NCBI GenBank assembly: GCA_020048895.1
Contig: JAIFLV010000064.1
Span: 1 to 51,239 of the forward strand
DNA: 51,239 nt
DNA from: Rhodoferax sp.
Lineage (GTDB): Bacteria; Pseudomonadota; Gammaproteobacteria; Burkholderiales; Burkholderiaceae_C
Direction: 5' to 3'
Shown: piece by piece, positions 39,126-47,055 of the stretch
How the letters are laid out: each line of letters begins with the position of its first letter
Numbering within the stretch: position 1 is the first letter of the stretch
Made by a program: the position numbers and the translations under genes
Notes under the pieces: generated by a model
What the model saw: the letters and a program-made list of their open reading frames with translations, nothing else
What the model was told of the DNA's origin: nothing
The model's database searches: none

Positions 39126-40946
39126 ATGCAACGGGATGCCGCCCTGGGGTTGGCATCGCCTGACATGGCCCGGGCCTGGGCCAGTTCGACGGCGTGGACC
39201 GTATTGGATACCGCCTTTGGCGACGGTAAACGCTTCCTGGAAATCCAACGGCTGTGGCGCAGCGATGTGCGACAGCCCCGCATGCTGCACTATGTCGGCA
39301 TAGCTGCAGTTGGCACGCCGCTGGACGGCGTTTTGGCTCCGCTTTGCGCAGACTTGGAACCCGGCTTTCACAGGTTTAGTTTCGAGGGCGGGCAGATTTC
39401 CCTGACTTTGTGCCTGGGCGAGGTATCGGCCACTCTGTCCGAACACAACTTTCGGGCCGACACGATTTTTGCAGGTACTCTGGCTGACAAATGGGCCGCG
39501 CAATTGCTGGCCCGGCGGTGCAAGCGCAAGACCGTTGTTTACCTGCTGGAGTCGCCGCCAATCGCGGAAGATTCCTCGATCACGGTCCCTGCGGACCTAC
39601 AAAAAGCCTGGCTTATCGCAGCGGGCTTTGTACGACCCGACGCGGGTGATTCGACTTGTGTCGTATACGACCCGCCCTGGGATATCAAGCCTCGACGAGC
39701 ACTACGCCCCCAAGGAGGCTGGGCGCCAGAGCGTTCTGCGCAGGTCAAGGAGGAGCCCGCGCAGCGGGCGGGGGACACGGAGCAGAACGCTCTGGCGCCC
39801 AGCCTCCGCGCAGCGCCCGACCTCGGAGCAGCGCCCAACCTCCGAACACCCCCCGACCTCCCTGCAGCACCAAACCACAGACGTTGTGCCATAGTGGGCG
39901 CAGGCATTGTCGGCGCGAGCGTGGCACGCGCCCTGGCGCTGCGCGGCTGGCAGGTAAGCGTTTTCGACCAGGAAGCGACGCCAGCAGCACAGGCATCGAG
40001 TCTGCCAGTAGGGCTGGCCGTACCCCATGTATCAGCCGACGACAACCCACGCTCGCGTCTGACCCGCTACGGAACGCGCCTATTGGTCCAGCATGCCCGG
40101 GAACTGCTGGTGCAGGGCGAAGACTGGGAACCCAGCGGTGTGCTGGAGCGCAAACCCGGCCAAACCCCGCTGTGGCACGCACAAGCGGCGTGGGTCAAGC
40201 CAGCAGCCCTGGTGGGTGCCCTGCTCAACCACCCCGGCATTTCTTTTCACGGACTCTGTAGCTTCGCCGCCCTGCAGCACCATCGCGGTCAATGGTTGCT
40301 GGAAGCTAACCCTGGCCAGTGCAAAGAATCATTCGAACTGGTGGTACTGGCAAATGCGATGGGTTGTAAGCCGTTGCTGCAACCACTCGTCGGGCACACC
40401 ACTTTCTATGAACGCATCCGTGATTTGCAGGCTGTGCACGGCACCGTCAGCACCGGGCACTACCTCGAAGAGATTGGCGTCCTGCCGTCGACTCCGGTCA
40501 ACGGCCATGGATGCTTTGTGCCGTCCTTTCCGGGCGAGCACGGCGTGCACTGGCTCGTAGGTGCAAGCTTCGAGGCAGATTGGGCGCTGGCAGCGGATCT
40601 GTGGACACAGCACACTGGCAACATGGCCCGTCTGGAACACCTGGCACCGCCGCACGGCAAGGAACTCGCGGACACACTGGAACGCGGGCCGGTGACGCTG
40701 TGGTCAGCCACCCGTTGCGTCACGCATGACCGGCTGCCGCTGGTGGGCCCGGTGGACGTGGACGCCGCGCCCGGGCTGTGGCTCTGCGTCGGAATGGGCT
40801 CGCGGGGTTTGAGTTTTTCCGCCCTGTGCGCCGAACTGCTGGTGGCGCGGCTGTGTGGTGAGCCATTGCCTGTGGAAGCTCGTCTGGCGCGCAGCCTGGA
40901 TTCGCAGCGCCACCGGCGCACGACACCAGGCGCTAAGCCCGATTGA
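39126..40946 (+). CDS. MnmC-like tRNA modification protein with degraded methyltransferase half
   Basis: MnmC finishes mnm5s2U at the tRNA wobble position; its C-half is an FAD oxidase and its N-half a SAM methyltransferase. In this 606-residue protein the oxidase (from about 255) is intact, with IVGAGIVGASVARALALRGW and GMGSRGLSFSALCAELLVA. The N-terminal part is short. Its SAM loop reads LDTAFGDGKRFL instead of the usual GFGLG pattern, and the catalytic segment expected as FLDGF reads IFAGTLADKW. The halves are joined by a family S repeat and a fourfold 6-residue repeat. The symbol is left blank because methylation activity is doubtful. Confidence 0.82.
   Translation: MQRDAALGLASPDMARAWASSTAWTVLDTAFGDGKRFLEIQRLWRSDVRQPRMLHYVGIAAVGTPLDGVLAPLCADLEPGFHRFSFEGGQISLTLCLGEVSATLSEHNFRADTIFAGTLADKWAAQLLARRCKRKTVVYLLESPPIAEDSSITVPADLQKAWLIAAGFVRPDAGDSTCVVYDPPWDIKPRRALRPQGGWAPERSAQVKEEPAQRAGDTEQNALAPSLRAAPDLGAAPNLRTPPDLPAAPNHRRCAIVGAGIVGASVARALALRGWQVSVFDQEATPAAQASSLPVGLAVPHVSADDNPRSRLTRYGTRLLVQHARELLVQGEDWEPSGVLERKPGQTPLWHAQAAWVKPAALVGALLNHPGISFHGLCSFAALQHHRGQWLLEANPGQCKESFELVVLANAMGCKPLLQPLVGHTTFYERIRDLQAVHGTVSTGHYLEEIGVLPSTPVNGHGCFVPSFPGEHGVHWLVGASFEADWALAADLWTQHTGNMARLEHLAPPHGKELADTLERGPVTLWSATRCVTHDRLPLVGPVDVDAAPGLWLCVGMGSRGLSFSALCAELLVARLCGEPLPVEARLARSLDSQRHRRTTPGAKPD
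39714..39807 (+). repeat. Family S stem-loop repeat, copy E (in the mnmC-like gene)
   Basis: Arms at 39714-39739 and 39782-39807 match at all 26 positions, the most perfect copy. The 44-nt interior differs from copies A and D by one base each. It is translated as ERSAQVKEEPAQRAGDTEQN at the junction of the two enzyme halves, in the same frame as copies A and B of hrpA. Confidence 0.88.
39804..39875 (+). repeat. Four tandem 18-bp units in the mnmC-like gene
   Basis: Units start at 39804, 39822, 39840 and 39858, each of the type CTCCGCGCAGCGCCCGAC. They encode LRAAPD, LGAAPN, LRTPPD and LPAAPN, a Pro/Ala-rich flexible linker. The first unit overlaps the right arm of family S copy E by 4 nt. 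Confidence 0.7.
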
Positions 40947-41664
40947 GCAAACTCGCCACCTGCTGTGGAATAAAGGGAATTTCCAGCAGCCCCAGGCAAC
41001 CCAGCTGATCGGCCTGCTCGATCGTCGCCCAAGTGGGCGCGCGCGCTGCCACAATCACCGACCGTGGTGGCGCCATTAGCGCCTCCAGTGATCGCACCAG
41101 GGACCAGGCGTTCACATCCTGCAGTGCGGTGCTCACAATCACGAGGTCGTAATGGCGTTGTGCCAGGAAACCGGTAGCACTTTTCGCGGTGGGCGCATCG
41201 TCCACATCGGTCATCCCGGCCAGCGCCAGGCGGGCGCGCAGGTATAACCCCTGCTCTACCGGAAAACCCACCACCAGCGCAACATGCACTCCGGGTGGCA
41301 CCACTTTGTCTTGCGGATCTCCCAGCTCCAGGTCAATATCGACATCAGCGAACGACGCAAAAAGACTGTCCAGGGTCCGCACCAGCGCGTGCCAGTCGAC
41401 CGGACGGGTGAAGGTGCGCCAAGCCTGCGCTGGCGGATCGTTACCAACACAAATCAGCTTGAGGTGGGGGTTGCGCATCGGTGAGGCCAACTCCAGCCCG
41501 GCCTCATAGCTATCCACATCAATCAAGGCCACATGGGGCTGCAATGCCTGCTCAGGCGTCCAGAGGCAGTAACAGGGTGACCGGCGCACCGAGAGGCGAA
41601 ACAGGGTATTGAGCGAGTGGCGCTCCACATCGGTAAACCCTACCACCTTGACCCAGATATTCAT
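40933..41664 (-). CDS. Degenerate response-regulator-like protein, function unknown
   Basis: This 243-residue cytosolic protein looks like two CheY-like folds in tandem. The first half has VALIDVDSYEAG as the beta-3 strand and FTRPVDWHALVRTL at the position of a receiver's C-terminal part. The second half has DLVIVSTALQDVNAWSLVRSLE, where the phosphoacceptor Asp would be expected but Ser is present. No DNA-binding or output domain is visible. Its 3' end overlaps the mnmC-like gene by 14 nt, tail to tail. Its role is not known. Confidence 0.65.
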   Translation of the reverse strand: MNIWVKVVGFTDVERHSLNTLFRLSVRRSPCYCLWTPEQALQPHVALIDVDSYEAGLELASPMRNPHLKLICVGNDPPAQAWRTFTRPVDWHALVRTLDSLFASFADVDIDLELGDPQDKVVPPGVHVALVVGFPVEQGLYLRARLALAGMTDVDDAPTAKSATGFLAQRHYDLVIVSTALQDVNAWSLVRSLEALMAPPRSVIVAARAPTWATIEQADQLGCLGLLEIPFIPQQVASLLNRA

Positions 41665-41850
41665 TGACTTGCCAACCCCATGTATTGCCTTGAACGCCCC
41701 TGCTTTCAAAAGACCATGTGCCCCTGCGGGCTCACCGTCGCCGTGAACTCTACCGTGTTTTCGAATGAATCGTACAACGGCATTTTGCGTCCTGCGGTCA
41801 GGTTACGATTGCTCCTTCTGTCAGCGCGCTGGCACTTCCCCGGATTCCCC
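41665..41850. other. Divergent intergenic region
   Basis: This is a 186-nt gap between the response-regulator-like gene and the spermidine-synthase-like gene. I see no gene, repeat copy or clear promoter. Confidence 0.4.
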
Positions 41851-43887
41851 ATGAAAATTGACCTCAGATTGACCGTGCATTACGGTCTTACGATATTCCT
41901 GAGCGCCTTCTTGCTGTTTCAGGTGCAGCCCCTGATTGGCAAGATGATTTTGCCGTGGTTTGGCGGGTCGGCCGCCGTGTGGACCACCTGCATGCTGTTT
42001 TTTCAGTTGACTCTGCTGCTGGGCTATTTTTACTCACATTGGGTGGTGCGTTACCTCAGCCCCTCAAGGCAAAGCCTGGTGCATGGCAGTTTGCTGGTGA
42101 TCAGCTTGCTGCTGATCCCGATTGCGCCGAGTCTGGGCTGGAAGCCTTTGGGTGATGAGAACCCCACGCTGCGAATCCTGGGGTTGCTCACCGTCTCGAT
42201 CGGACTACCCTACTTTGTGTTGTCTACGACCGGGCCATTGCTGCAGGCCTGGTTTGCGCGCGAGCGCTCGGGCCTGGTGCCCTACCGCCTGTTTGCGCTG
42301 TCCAATTTCGGCTCCATGCTGGCTTTGCTGGCCTACCCGATTGCGGTGGAACCGGTATTTCCGACCGTTTGGCAGTCGTACCTGTGGTCAGGCCTGTTTG
42401 TCTGCTTTGTGGTGGCCTGCGGGTTGCTTGCGTGGCGGGGTCGCAATGGGAAACCCTTGGTGTTTACATCACAGGACGACGGTCCAGCGCCACGCTGGAC
42501 GCAGAAAGCCCTGTGGGCGGCCTTGGCAGCGTGCCCTTCGATTCTGATGGTGGCAGACACCAGCTTCCTGACCACCAACATTGCGCCGATTCCGATGATC
42601 TGGGTGGCACCGTTGGCGTTGTACCTGTTGTCGTTCATCATGAGTTATGAGCGCCGTGGCTGGTACCAACGCAGGATATTCCTGCCACTGTTTGTAATCG
42701 CCCTGGTGGTGCTCGCCTACCTGCCCACCATGGGCTTGAACGAAATCCCGGTCTACGCCTCCATGGCGATCAACCTGACCGCCTTCTTTGTCGCCTGTAT
42801 GGTCTGCCACGGCGAACTGTCGCACTTGCAGCCCCACCCGAGCCACCTGACGGGCTACTACCTGATGCTGTCAGTGGGCGGCATGGTGGGTGGCTTCTTT
42901 GTGGGCATCATTGCGCCCTACTGGTTCAACAGCAACTACGAACTTTCCGTGGGCATTGTGCTCACCGGCATTGTTGCTGCCATCGCGGTGCTGCCGACCA
43001 TGCAGTTCAGGACCCCAGGCCTGCGCAAGTCCGCGCTGGCCTTCACGGTGGTTTTGCTGCTGGGGATCTCCTGGCTGCGCTTTGACGACCACCTGGAAGA
43101 AACCGGTGGTGCCGAGGTCACCGCGCGCAATTTTTACGGCACCCTGCAGGTGTTTCACAACGAAAGTCGGGGGTCGCGCAGCATGCGGCACGGGCAAATT
43201 ACCCATGGACGCCAGTTTACGGCGCCTGACAAACTCGACCAACCCACCACCTACTACAGCACCGATGCGGGTTCAGGCAAGACCATGCAGATCAAGGCCG
43301 CACAAGGCCCTGTGCGTGCCGGGGTCATCGGTCTGGGGGTGGGCACACTTGTCACGTATGGACGCAAGGGCGACTACTTCCGGCTCTACGAGATTGATCC
43401 GCTGGTGGTATCCATCGCCCACAAAAACTTCAGCTTCCTCTCGCGCACCGCTGCGGCCACGGAAATCGTGCTCGGCGACGCGAGGCTGCAACTCGAGCGT
43501 GAACCGGACCAGCATTTCGACGTACTCGCGGTAGACGCTTTCTCGGGCGACTCGGTGCCGATTCACCTGCTGACGCTGGAGGCGTTTGGGCACTATTTCC
43601 GGCACCTGCAACCCGATGGCATTCTGGCAGTGCACATCACCAACCGTTTTCTCGACCTGCGCCCGGTGGTCAAGGCTGCAGCCAACCATTTTGGCAAGGA
43701 AGTTCGGCTGGTGGAGTCGGACGGCGATTCTGACAAGCAGACCTACCACTCCGTCTGGGCTCTGATGGGCAGCGATGCTGCATTTTTCAAGCACCCGGAC
43801 CTCAGCATGGCCACCACTTTGGACGCCCGACCCGGGTTCAAGCCCTGGAAAGACGACTACAGCAGCATTTTGTCGGTGATGCAGTAG
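41851..43887 (+). CDS. Fused membrane / spermidine-synthase-like protein
   Basis: The 678-residue protein combines a hydrophobic N-terminal half of roughly ten to twelve transmembrane helices (to about residue 410) with a C-terminal aminopropyltransferase-like domain. The latter has GVIGLGVGTLVTYGRKGDYF, the acidic RLYEIDPLV, and the catalytic-type AVDAFSGDSVPIHLL. Such MFS/spermidine-synthase fusions are common and uncharacterised. Free polyamine synthesis is not proven. The ATG at 41851 starts MKIDLRLTVHYGLTIFLSAF. Confidence 0.83.
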   Translation: MKIDLRLTVHYGLTIFLSAFLLFQVQPLIGKMILPWFGGSAAVWTTCMLFFQLTLLLGYFYSHWVVRYLSPSRQSLVHGSLLVISLLLIPIAPSLGWKPLGDENPTLRILGLLTVSIGLPYFVLSTTGPLLQAWFARERSGLVPYRLFALSNFGSMLALLAYPIAVEPVFPTVWQSYLWSGLFVCFVVACGLLAWRGRNGKPLVFTSQDDGPAPRWTQKALWAALAACPSILMVADTSFLTTNIAPIPMIWVAPLALYLLSFIMSYERRGWYQRRIFLPLFVIALVVLAYLPTMGLNEIPVYASMAINLTAFFVACMVCHGELSHLQPHPSHLTGYYLMLSVGGMVGGFFVGIIAPYWFNSNYELSVGIVLTGIVAAIAVLPTMQFRTPGLRKSALAFTVVLLLGISWLRFDDHLEETGGAEVTARNFYGTLQVFHNESRGSRSMRHGQITHGRQFTAPDKLDQPTTYYSTDAGSGKTMQIKAAQGPVRAGVIGLGVGTLVTYGRKGDYFRLYEIDPLVVSIAHKNFSFLSRTAAATEIVLGDARLQLEREPDQHFDVLAVDAFSGDSVPIHLLTLEAFGHYFRHLQPDGILAVHITNRFLDLRPVVKAAANHFGKEVRLVESDGDSDKQTYHSVWALMGSDAAFFKHPDLSMATTLDARPGFKPWKDDYSSILSVMQ

Positions 43888-43911
43888 CGTGCAGGAGCCT
43901 TATGGGGCTGG

Positions 43912-43934
43912 CTTTATTCATCTCAAGAATAAAG
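43912..43934 (+). promoter_or_regulatory. AT-rich inverted repeat upstream of the cys operon
   Basis: CTTTATTC-N7-GAATAAAG is a perfect 8-bp inverted repeat, followed by a run of AATAAAGAAATAGCAAGAAT. It lies about 120 nt upstream of cysI. AT-rich sites of this kind are bound by LysR-type regulators such as CysB, so a sulfur-response operator is plausible. A terminator for the upstream gene is the alternative, but no T-tract is present. Confidence 0.4.
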
Positions 43935-44055
43935 AAATAGCAAGAATGTAGTTTTCAAACGAATAGGTGAACGATACAGTCGCGGCCATGCCTAAACGTC
44001 TCACTGCCCTGCGTCTTGCTGGGGCTTGTTTGCGTCAGGCGCGTTGACCCCCGAT

Positions 44056-45873
44056 ATGTACCAATACACCGACTTTGACCGCCAATTCATCCGCGCGCGC
44101 GCGGCGCAACACCGCGATCAGCTCGAACGCAACCTAGCGGGAACTCTGAGCGACGACGATTTTCGCCCACTGCGCCTGCAAAACGGCTGGTACCTCCAGC
44201 GCTACGCACCGATGCTGCGGGTGGCTGTGCCCTATGGGGAGTTGTCCAGCGCCCAGATGCGCGTGCTGGCGCGCATTGCACGCGAGTTCGATCACCCGAC
44301 CAAAGAAGTTTTCGACAAAGCGATAGGCACCCAGGCCGCGTGGGGCACGACCCACTTGCCGGTCGGCTACGGGCATTTCACCACCCGCCAGAACGTGCAG
44401 TTCAACTGGATCCCGCTGGCCAAGAGTGCCGATGTCATGGATTTGCTGGCCACCGTAGGCATGCACGGCATCCAGACCAGCGGCAACTGCATTCGCAACA
44501 TCACCACCGATGAGCGCGCTGGCGTGGCCGCTGACGAAATTGCCGACCCGCGCCCGTTTGCGGAAATACTGCGCCAGTGGAGCACCCTGCACCCGGAGTT
44601 TGCATTCCTGCCCCGCAAGTTCAAGATTGCCATCACTGGCGCTGCCGAAGACCGGGCCGCAACCCGCTGGCACGATGTCGGGCTGCATCTTGTCAGGGAC
44701 CGCGACGGCGCACTCGGTTTTCGGGTGTTTGTGGGCGGCGGCATGGGCCGCACCCCGGTCATCAGCACCCTGATCCGGGAGTTTCTGCCGTGGATGCAGA
44801 TCATGAACTACCTGGAAGCGCTGGTACGGGTCTACAACCGCTGGGGCCGGCGCGACAACATGTACAAGGCGCGCATCAAGATTCTGGTGAAGGCCGAGGG
44901 CCAGCGTTACATTGACGAGGTGGAGGCCGAGTACCGGCAAATCCTGGAAATTGACGGCGCGCCCCACACCATTACGCAAGCGGAACTCGATCGAGTCTCA
45001 GCATGTTTTGTGCCTCCAGCGCTTATACAGCAAGCGCGAGGCGCTCTGAAAACCATAGCAATACCAGCCGACCGTCAAGTGGCCTACCAGCGCTGGCTGC
45101 AGCAAAATGTGGCCCCACACAAGGATCCTGCGCTGCGTGCCGTGACGCTGTCCTACAAGCGCTTGGGCCAGGCCCCGGGTGATGCCGATGCCGACCAGCT
45201 CGACACCGCAGCCGACCTGGCCGATGAATTTTCTGCCGGTGAGATGCGGGTCACGCACGACCAGAACCTCCTGCTGCCGTGGGTACGTGCAGAAGACCTG
45301 CCGGCCCTGTGGGTGGCGGCCAGCCACGCGGGTCTGGCACGCTCCAACGTGCGCCTGCTGACCGACATGATTGCCTGCCCGGGCGGCGATTTCTGCGCGC
45401 TGGCCAATGCCCGCTCCATCCCGATCGCCGCAGCCATCACCGAGCGCTACCAGGACATGGACGAGTTGCACGACCTGGGCGAAATCGACCTTCACATCAG
45501 CGGCTGCATCAACTCCTGCGGCCACCACCACAGCGGCCACATCGGCATCCTGGGCGTGGACAAGGATGGCAAGGAGTGGTATCAGGTGTCGATTGGTGGC
45601 TCCGACGGCTCGGCACTGAGTGGGGAAGCAACTCCTGGCAAAGTGGTTGGTCCATCGTTCGGCGCGCTGGAGGTGCCAGGCGTGGTGGAGGCTTTGCTCG
45701 ACACCTACCGGACATCCCGTCAGACGCGCGAGACCTTTATCAACTGCATCAAGCGCATCGGCTTGGACCCCTTTAAAGCCGCAGCCCATGCGGCCCGACT
45801 GTCGGACAAGCACGAGGATCTTCATACGCTGCCCAAGTTCACCGGTTTCGCCAAGGATGCCCAGGAAGCCTGA
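44056..45873 (+). CDS. cysI: Sulfite/nitrite reductase hemoprotein (assimilatory sulfite reductase)
   Basis: The enzyme reduces sulfite to sulfide using siroheme and a [4Fe-4S] cluster. The 605-residue protein has the two-lobed family fold with ferredoxin-like half-domains (GYGHFTTRQNVQFNWIPL) and cluster cysteines ACPGGDFC and GCINSCGHHH. With no cysJ nearby, a ferredoxin-linked type is likely, and FdxA is encoded downstream. A family T repeat interrupts the linker between lobes. The ATG at 44056 begins MYQYTDFDRQF and lacks a strong ribosome site. Confidence 0.9.
   Translation: MYQYTDFDRQFIRARAAQHRDQLERNLAGTLSDDDFRPLRLQNGWYLQRYAPMLRVAVPYGELSSAQMRVLARIAREFDHPTKEVFDKAIGTQAAWGTTHLPVGYGHFTTRQNVQFNWIPLAKSADVMDLLATVGMHGIQTSGNCIRNITTDERAGVAADEIADPRPFAEILRQWSTLHPEFAFLPRKFKIAITGAAEDRAATRWHDVGLHLVRDRDGALGFRVFVGGGMGRTPVISTLIREFLPWMQIMNYLEALVRVYNRWGRRDNMYKARIKILVKAEGQRYIDEVEAEYRQILEIDGAPHTITQAELDRVSACFVPPALIQQARGALKTIAIPADRQVAYQRWLQQNVAPHKDPALRAVTLSYKRLGQAPGDADADQLDTAADLADEFSAGEMRVTHDQNLLLPWVRAEDLPALWVAASHAGLARSNVRLLTDMIACPGGDFCALANARSIPIAAAITERYQDMDELHDLGEIDLHISGCINSCGHHHSGHIGILGVDKDGKEWYQVSIGGSDGSALSGEATPGKVVGPSFGALEVPGVVEALLDTYRTSRQTRETFINCIKRIGLDPFKAAAHAARLSDKHEDLHTLPKFTGFAKDAQEA
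45012..45059 (-). repeat. Family T repeat inside cysI (antisense)
   Basis: On the minus strand the copy starts GCTATGGTTTTCAGAGCGCC and contains the clear hairpin GCGCTT-N7-AAGCGC. In CysI it encodes a loop, PPALIQQARGALKTIA, between the two homologous lobes. Confidence 0.65.
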
Positions 45874-45889
45874 TCCAACCAACCCCAAT

Positions 45890-45937
45890 ACTATGAAAAT
45901 AATAGCTGCTCACGCACACACCGCAAGCGCTGAAGGC
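45890..45937 (+). repeat. Family T repeat overlapping the DUF934 start
   Basis: The 48-bp copy begins ACTATGAAAATAATAGCTGC and ends CAAGCGCTGAAGGC. It contains the start codon and first 15 codons of the DUF934 gene (MKIIAAHAHTASAEG). Confidence 0.65.
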
Positions 45938-46282
45938 ACAAATGGCATTGCACTGGCGAACACCGAAGATCCCCGCTCAGTAGACCTGGGCGGTGTCACA
46001 CGCATCGACCTGCACTTTCCAAAGTTCACCGACGGCCGCGCCTTCACCCAGGCTTTTTTGCTGCGCCGCCGTCTGGGTTTTGTCGGCGAAATCCGCGCCA
46101 CCGGGGATGTGCTGATCGACCAACTGGTGCAAATGGAGCGCACCGGTTTTTCGGTAGCGGTGCTGCGCGCGGACCAAAACATGGAATTTGCCCAGCGCCA
46201 GTTTGATCGCTTCCAGAGCTTCTACCAAGGGGATGCCGTGTCGGCACAGCCCCGGTTCAACCGCGAGGCAGAGAGCGCATGA
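45893..46282 (+). CDS. DUF934 protein of sulfate assimilation operon
   Basis: DUF934 proteins are encoded beside cysI in many proteobacteria and are thought to assist sulfite reductase; no activity is established. The 129-residue protein carries the family core RIDLHFPKFTDGRAFTQAFL and GEIRATGDVLIDQLVQMERT. The start codon and first 15 residues come from a family T repeat. No other ATG lies upstream of the core, and no clear ribosome site is visible, so translation may be coupled to cysI, 19 nt upstream. Its stop overlaps the cysH ATG. Confidence 0.85.
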   Translation: MKIIAAHAHTASAEGTNGIALANTEDPRSVDLGGVTRIDLHFPKFTDGRAFTQAFLLRRRLGFVGEIRATGDVLIDQLVQMERTGFSVAVLRADQNMEFAQRQFDRFQSFYQGDAVSAQPRFNREAESA

Positions 46283-47055
46283 ACGCCATCGCACTGCACG
46301 CTCACCCCTCCAGCGACTACGTGATCAAGTTGGCCGAGGCGCGAGGCGTGCTGGCCCAGGCCGCAGCGCAGTACGCGGGTGGCGATGGCGCTGCGTCCAC
46401 AGTGGTGCAAGCCTCCAGCCTGGGTGCCGAAGATATGGTGATCAGCCACCTCATCAACAGCCTGCAACTTGACATAGCCATTTTTGTGCTCGACACCGGA
46501 GCCCTGCACCAGGAGACCCTCGATCTGCTGCAGCGCCTGCGGGCCAGTAGTCGCGCGCCGGTGTCCGTCTATGCACCGGAGCAGGAGTCGGTGCTGCAGT
46601 TTGTGGCGCGTGAGGGCAAAGATGCGATGTACAAGAGCATTGAACTTCGCAAAGCCTGTTGCGGCATACGCAAAATGGAGCCGCTCGGTCGGGCGCTGGC
46701 GGGCAAGGATGCCTGGGTGACTGGTCTGCGCCGCGAGCAAAGCGGAGCGCGCGGCGAAGTGCCACTGGTGGATACCAGCGCGCCACGCACCAAGATCAAC
46801 CCGTTAGCCCACTGGACCTGGGGCGATGTGTGGCACACCATCCGCGAAAACAAGCTGGAGTACAACGCCTTGCACGATCAGTTCTTCCCCAGCATCGGCT
46901 GCGCACCTTGCACCCGGGCTGTCAGTGTGGGTGAGGACTTCCGCTCCGGGCGCTGGTGGTGGGAAGACGAAACAGCCAAAGAATGTGGGCTGCATGTCAA
47001 GGACCATGACGCAGCCGCTGTATCTTCCCTTCAATCCCGTCGAGCTCCCGCATGA
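46279..47055 (+). CDS. cysH: Adenylyl-sulfate (APS) reductase, CysH family
   Basis: CysH reduces APS or PAPS to sulfite with thioredoxin. The 258-residue protein has the cluster motif ACCGIRKMEPL and GCAPCTRAV. These are the paired cysteines of the [4Fe-4S] APS-reducing subtype, and the active-site Cys is in ECGLHVK. No cysC (APS kinase) lies in the window, which fits direct APS reduction. ATGA overlaps join it to the genes on both sides. Confidence 0.93.
   Translation: MNAIALHAHPSSDYVIKLAEARGVLAQAAAQYAGGDGAASTVVQASSLGAEDMVISHLINSLQLDIAIFVLDTGALHQETLDLLQRLRASSRAPVSVYAPEQESVLQFVAREGKDAMYKSIELRKACCGIRKMEPLGRALAGKDAWVTGLRREQSGARGEVPLVDTSAPRTKINPLAHWTWGDVWHTIRENKLEYNALHDQFFPSIGCAPCTRAVSVGEDFRSGRWWWEDETAKECGLHVKDHDAAAVSSLQSRRAPA

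Noticed and set aside
31583..39807. Family S as an insertion sequence with transposase
   Set aside because: Elements are about 90-115 bp, encode no transposase, and show no target duplications that I can identify. They could still be non-autonomous.
46279..46330. CysH N-terminus (MNAIALHAH) as a further family T copy
   Set aside because: The peptide resembles IAAHAH/IATHAH of the neighbouring genes, but the DNA lacks TAGCT and the following hairpin, so similarity may be chance.
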